From NCBI RefSeq assembly GCF_902801725.1, contig NZ_CADCJB010000015.1, positions 1 through 47,649 of the forward strand: a stretch of DNA of 47,649 bases, in the 5' to 3' direction. The stretch is from an uncultured Methanobrevibacter sp. GTDB taxonomy: Archaea > Methanobacteriota > Methanobacteria > Methanobacteriales > Methanobacteriaceae. The translations under genes and the position numbers were made by a program. The notes under the pieces were generated by a model, which was not told the DNA's origin, did not search any database, and was given only the letters and a program-made list of their open reading frames with translations. Of the stretch, positions 45,956 to 47,649 are shown piece after piece (the first letter of the stretch is position 1; each line of letters opens with the position of its first letter).

Positions 45956-46280
45956 AATGAATAATAATTAGTATTTAATGATTTAAATAGTTTTTGATTT
46001 GTTAAATGATTAACTAACTAATATATAATATTTATTATTTATTTAAAGAAGAATTAAAAGATAAATGAAAAAAAATAATCTCCTAGTTAATTGTTTTACT
46101 TATTCTACTAAAAAAGTCCAATAATGATGTGGGCAGTATTAAAAAAAATAATAGAAAAAAATTAATAAAACTTAAAATTAAAGCATATTTAATTAAATCA
46201 AAAATAAAAAATGAGTTTTTGTAAGATTTGAGTATAATAATGAAGTAGAATTATAATACATCCAATTCATATAAGTTCTT
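45956..46280. other. 325-bp AT-rich gap
   Basis: No gene found. A/T runs and TATA-like stretches (ATATATAATATTTATTATTT near 46020) that could serve the 45374 gene on the minus strand. I see nothing else in it. Confidence 0.4.
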
Positions 46281-46907
46281 TTAATCATTCTCACAATTGA
46301 CTATATTTTCAAAATTAGGTAAACCGACTCTAGAATGGTAACTAAAAAATCTTTGTGATAAACTTTCACGGAATAATTCACTCAAAGAACAGGTATACAC
46401 ATCAGTATACTTAAAGAAAATGTAGTCATAAGGCAATGTATAAAAAATTTTAAAATCGATTATTAAATTAGGCAATCCTTCTTCCTCTGAATCACTTAAA
46501 AAATGATATCTAGGATTATTATTCTTCTCTATAGACTGCCAATTAGATTTTGAGGGTTTTCCTTTATTATCCATTTTAAACCCCATATCTAACAAGTAAT
46601 CTCCAGAATTCACGTCTTCAGCTAAAAATGCAGGAGCAATAATAATGGATGGTAAAAATTTATTACCATTAATCGGATTAACAGAACTAAAATCATTTAT
46701 TTGTTGAATCTGAGAATTTAGTATATGGATACCCTCTAAATCACAATCTTGAGATAAAATCATCCCATATTGTATTGAAGTAAGTTCAATATTGCTATCA
46801 TTACCTAGTGAAACAATAGTAGGAAATTCAAAATCGGATAATACGTCTCCCTGATGTATTCTATCACAATTTAAAGTACGATATACGGATTTTATACTAG
46901 AAACCAT
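46281..46907 (-). CDS. Hypothetical protein, downstream partner of a TIGR04255-like protein
   Basis: 208 residues. RIHQGDVLSDFEFPTIVSLG near the N-terminus and YGMILSQDCDLEG are the hallmark lines of a family that often lies next to TIGR04255 proteins in bacteria and archaea. The rest is beta-rich (YHFLSDSEEEGLPNLIIDFK). It contains no known catalytic motif. It ends the three-gene minus-strand cassette. The function is unknown; a defence role is often supposed from its sporadic spread. Confidence 0.6.
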   Translation of the reverse strand: MVSSIKSVYRTLNCDRIHQGDVLSDFEFPTIVSLGNDSNIELTSIQYGMILSQDCDLEGIHILNSQIQQINDFSSVNPINGNKFLPSIIIAPAFLAEDVNSGDYLLDMGFKMDNKGKPSKSNWQSIEKNNNPRYHFLSDSEEEGLPNLIIDFKIFYTLPYDYIFFKYTDVYTCSLSELFRESLSQRFFSYHSRVGLPNFENIVNCEND

Positions 46908-46924
46908 ACTATCAGAAAAAATAT

Positions 46925-47080
46925 TTATAAATTTAAAGGAATTTTCTTTTTAACATGCATTCTTGTTTTTTTATATTTACTAATATCAATATTGTCTTTA
47001 GAATCAAGTTTCATATACTCATTTTTAGTAAAATTATTTTTTCTTAAATTAAAATTAATTTCTTTATTATAATTGCTCAT
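46925..47080 (-). CDS. Small basic protein between cassette genes (51 aa)
   Basis: Read from the minus strand: ATG at 47080, preceded by GAGGG 5 nt upstream, ending TAA at 46925. The 51-residue product is Asn/Lys-rich (MSNYNKEINFNLRKNNF; ending KKKIPLNL) with no membrane segment. Only 12 bp separate it from the preceding stop, and it fits the operon spacing exactly. It is short, and similar unannotated proteins may exist beside this family elsewhere. Confidence 0.55.
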   Translation of the reverse strand: MSNYNKEINFNLRKNNFTKNEYMKLDSKDNIDISKYKKTRMHVKKKIPLNL

Positions 47081-47092
47081 ATTGACCCTCTA

Positions 47093-47649
47093 TTATTTTA
47101 AATTTTTTCCTATACTGTTATTATAAAACATATGGATAATGTTATTCATTTCAATGACTTTGTCTTTAATGTCATTAATATTCTCTAAATTATTAGTGGA
47201 ACACTCATAATCTAAAATAAAATCATTTTTAATAACTGTGCTGGGATAATTGAGATTAAACTGTCCATATTGAAAAATAAAATTAAACTCATCGATTTTA
47301 TATTCTGCACGATTTAGTGATCTAATTAATTTAGAATTTTCAGGTTGAAATTTAAAATTATGTAAATTAGGATCAATCCAATCATTCCAATTTTTAATTT
47401 TAACTTTAGGAGTAATTTCATTAACATATCTCAATTTAATTGCAGTTGTCCTTTCAACAGAGATGTTCTTTAAAGCATTGATTATTAACTCCGTATCTTT
47501 AATCAAACATTTAGGATCTTTGAAAAATTCTCCATTATATGATAATGTTAATGATGAATTTTTTAGATGTATCTTTTTAATATTTTCTTTTTCATATACC
47601 CAAAATTTATTTGGACCATTCTCATTAATAACTAATTCTTTAAACAGGT
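47093..47649 (-). CDS. Putative TIGR04255-family protein, N-terminus cut by window edge
   Basis: The frame is open from the right edge (47649) to the stop at 47093, about 185 residues. It reads KNSSLTLSYNGEF, TAIKLRYVNEITP (the RiGLRYiN-type core of TIGR04255), a long basic-acidic middle, and a C-terminus DKVIEMNNIIHMFYNN matching the terminal helix that ends these proteins with a small N-rich motif. An internal TTG (47506) is not the true start. It is the first gene seen of a three-gene cassette on the minus strand; members of this family are about 250 residues and sporadic. Confidence 0.62.
   Translation of the reverse strand, partial: LFKELVINENGPNKFWVYEKENIKKIHLKNSSLTLSYNGEFFKDPKCLIKDTELIINALKNISVERTTAIKLRYVNEITPKVKIKNWNDWIDPNLHNFKFQPENSKLIRSLNRAEYKIDEFNFIFQYGQFNLNYPSTVIKNDFILDYECSTNNLENINDIKDKVIEMNNIIHMFYNNSIGKNLK

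Overview
The window is archaeal and fits a gut or rumen methanogen of the genus Methanobrevibacter or a close relative. It is very AT-rich. It encodes formylmethanofuran:H4MPT formyltransferase (a methanogenesis enzyme), an archaeal Hjc resolvase, an intron-bearing tRNA-Trp, HypF and LarB (nickel enzymes), a teichoic-acid-like polymer export cluster that suits a pseudomurein cell wall, and a secreted Ig-domain adhesin-like protein. Many genes have archaeal TATA boxes about 25 nt before the start codon (leaderless) or GGTGAT-type ribosome sites.

Bases 1-22.9 kb are ordinary chromosome: grpE-dnaK with a divergent ArsR-type regulator; divergent hypF/larB sharing a palindromic TATA element; an ABC-2 permease, ATPase, membrane protein and glycosyltransferase/TagF-like operon; gatB, a CBS-ParB protein and hisE; a radical SAM protein; a tRNA block (Asn, Met, Glu, Leu, His, then hjc and Trp); a metallo-beta-lactamase protein; TrkA/TrkH potassium uptake; a flippase-like membrane protein; ftr; and the adhesin-like protein.

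From about 23.0 kb to at least 43.6 kb lies an integrated virus-like element. It opens with three 60-bp direct repeats and a tyrosine integrase, followed by a reverse-strand winged-helix regulator, 1.1 kb without genes, a train of tiny early genes, a replication module (putative annealing/ssDNA-binding proteins and a P-loop helicase), a portal-like protein, a protease/scaffold-like protein, and a large fibre module (Con A/DUF2341-like proteins, capsid-cement-like proteins, collagen-like Gly-X-Thr fibres, holin-like proteins and a glycosyltransferase). I find no terminase, no obvious HK97-type major capsid protein and no tail tube or tape-measure gene. The element is therefore defective, a satellite, or very divergent. 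The structural genes are punctuated by a repeated AT-rich promoter, 46 bp long and nearly identical in two of four copies. A remarkable run of four hairpins and a Cys-rich micropeptide lie in the gap where capsid genes would be expected.

From 43.6 kb to the end there is an accessory or defence-like cluster, mostly on the minus strand: a zinc-ribbon membrane protein and a second membrane protein, a RelBE toxin-antitoxin pair, an orphan 193-residue protein, and a three-gene cassette containing what looks like a TIGR04255-family protein cut by the window edge. Whether this cluster belongs to the virus element is not decidable here because no right attachment site was recognised.
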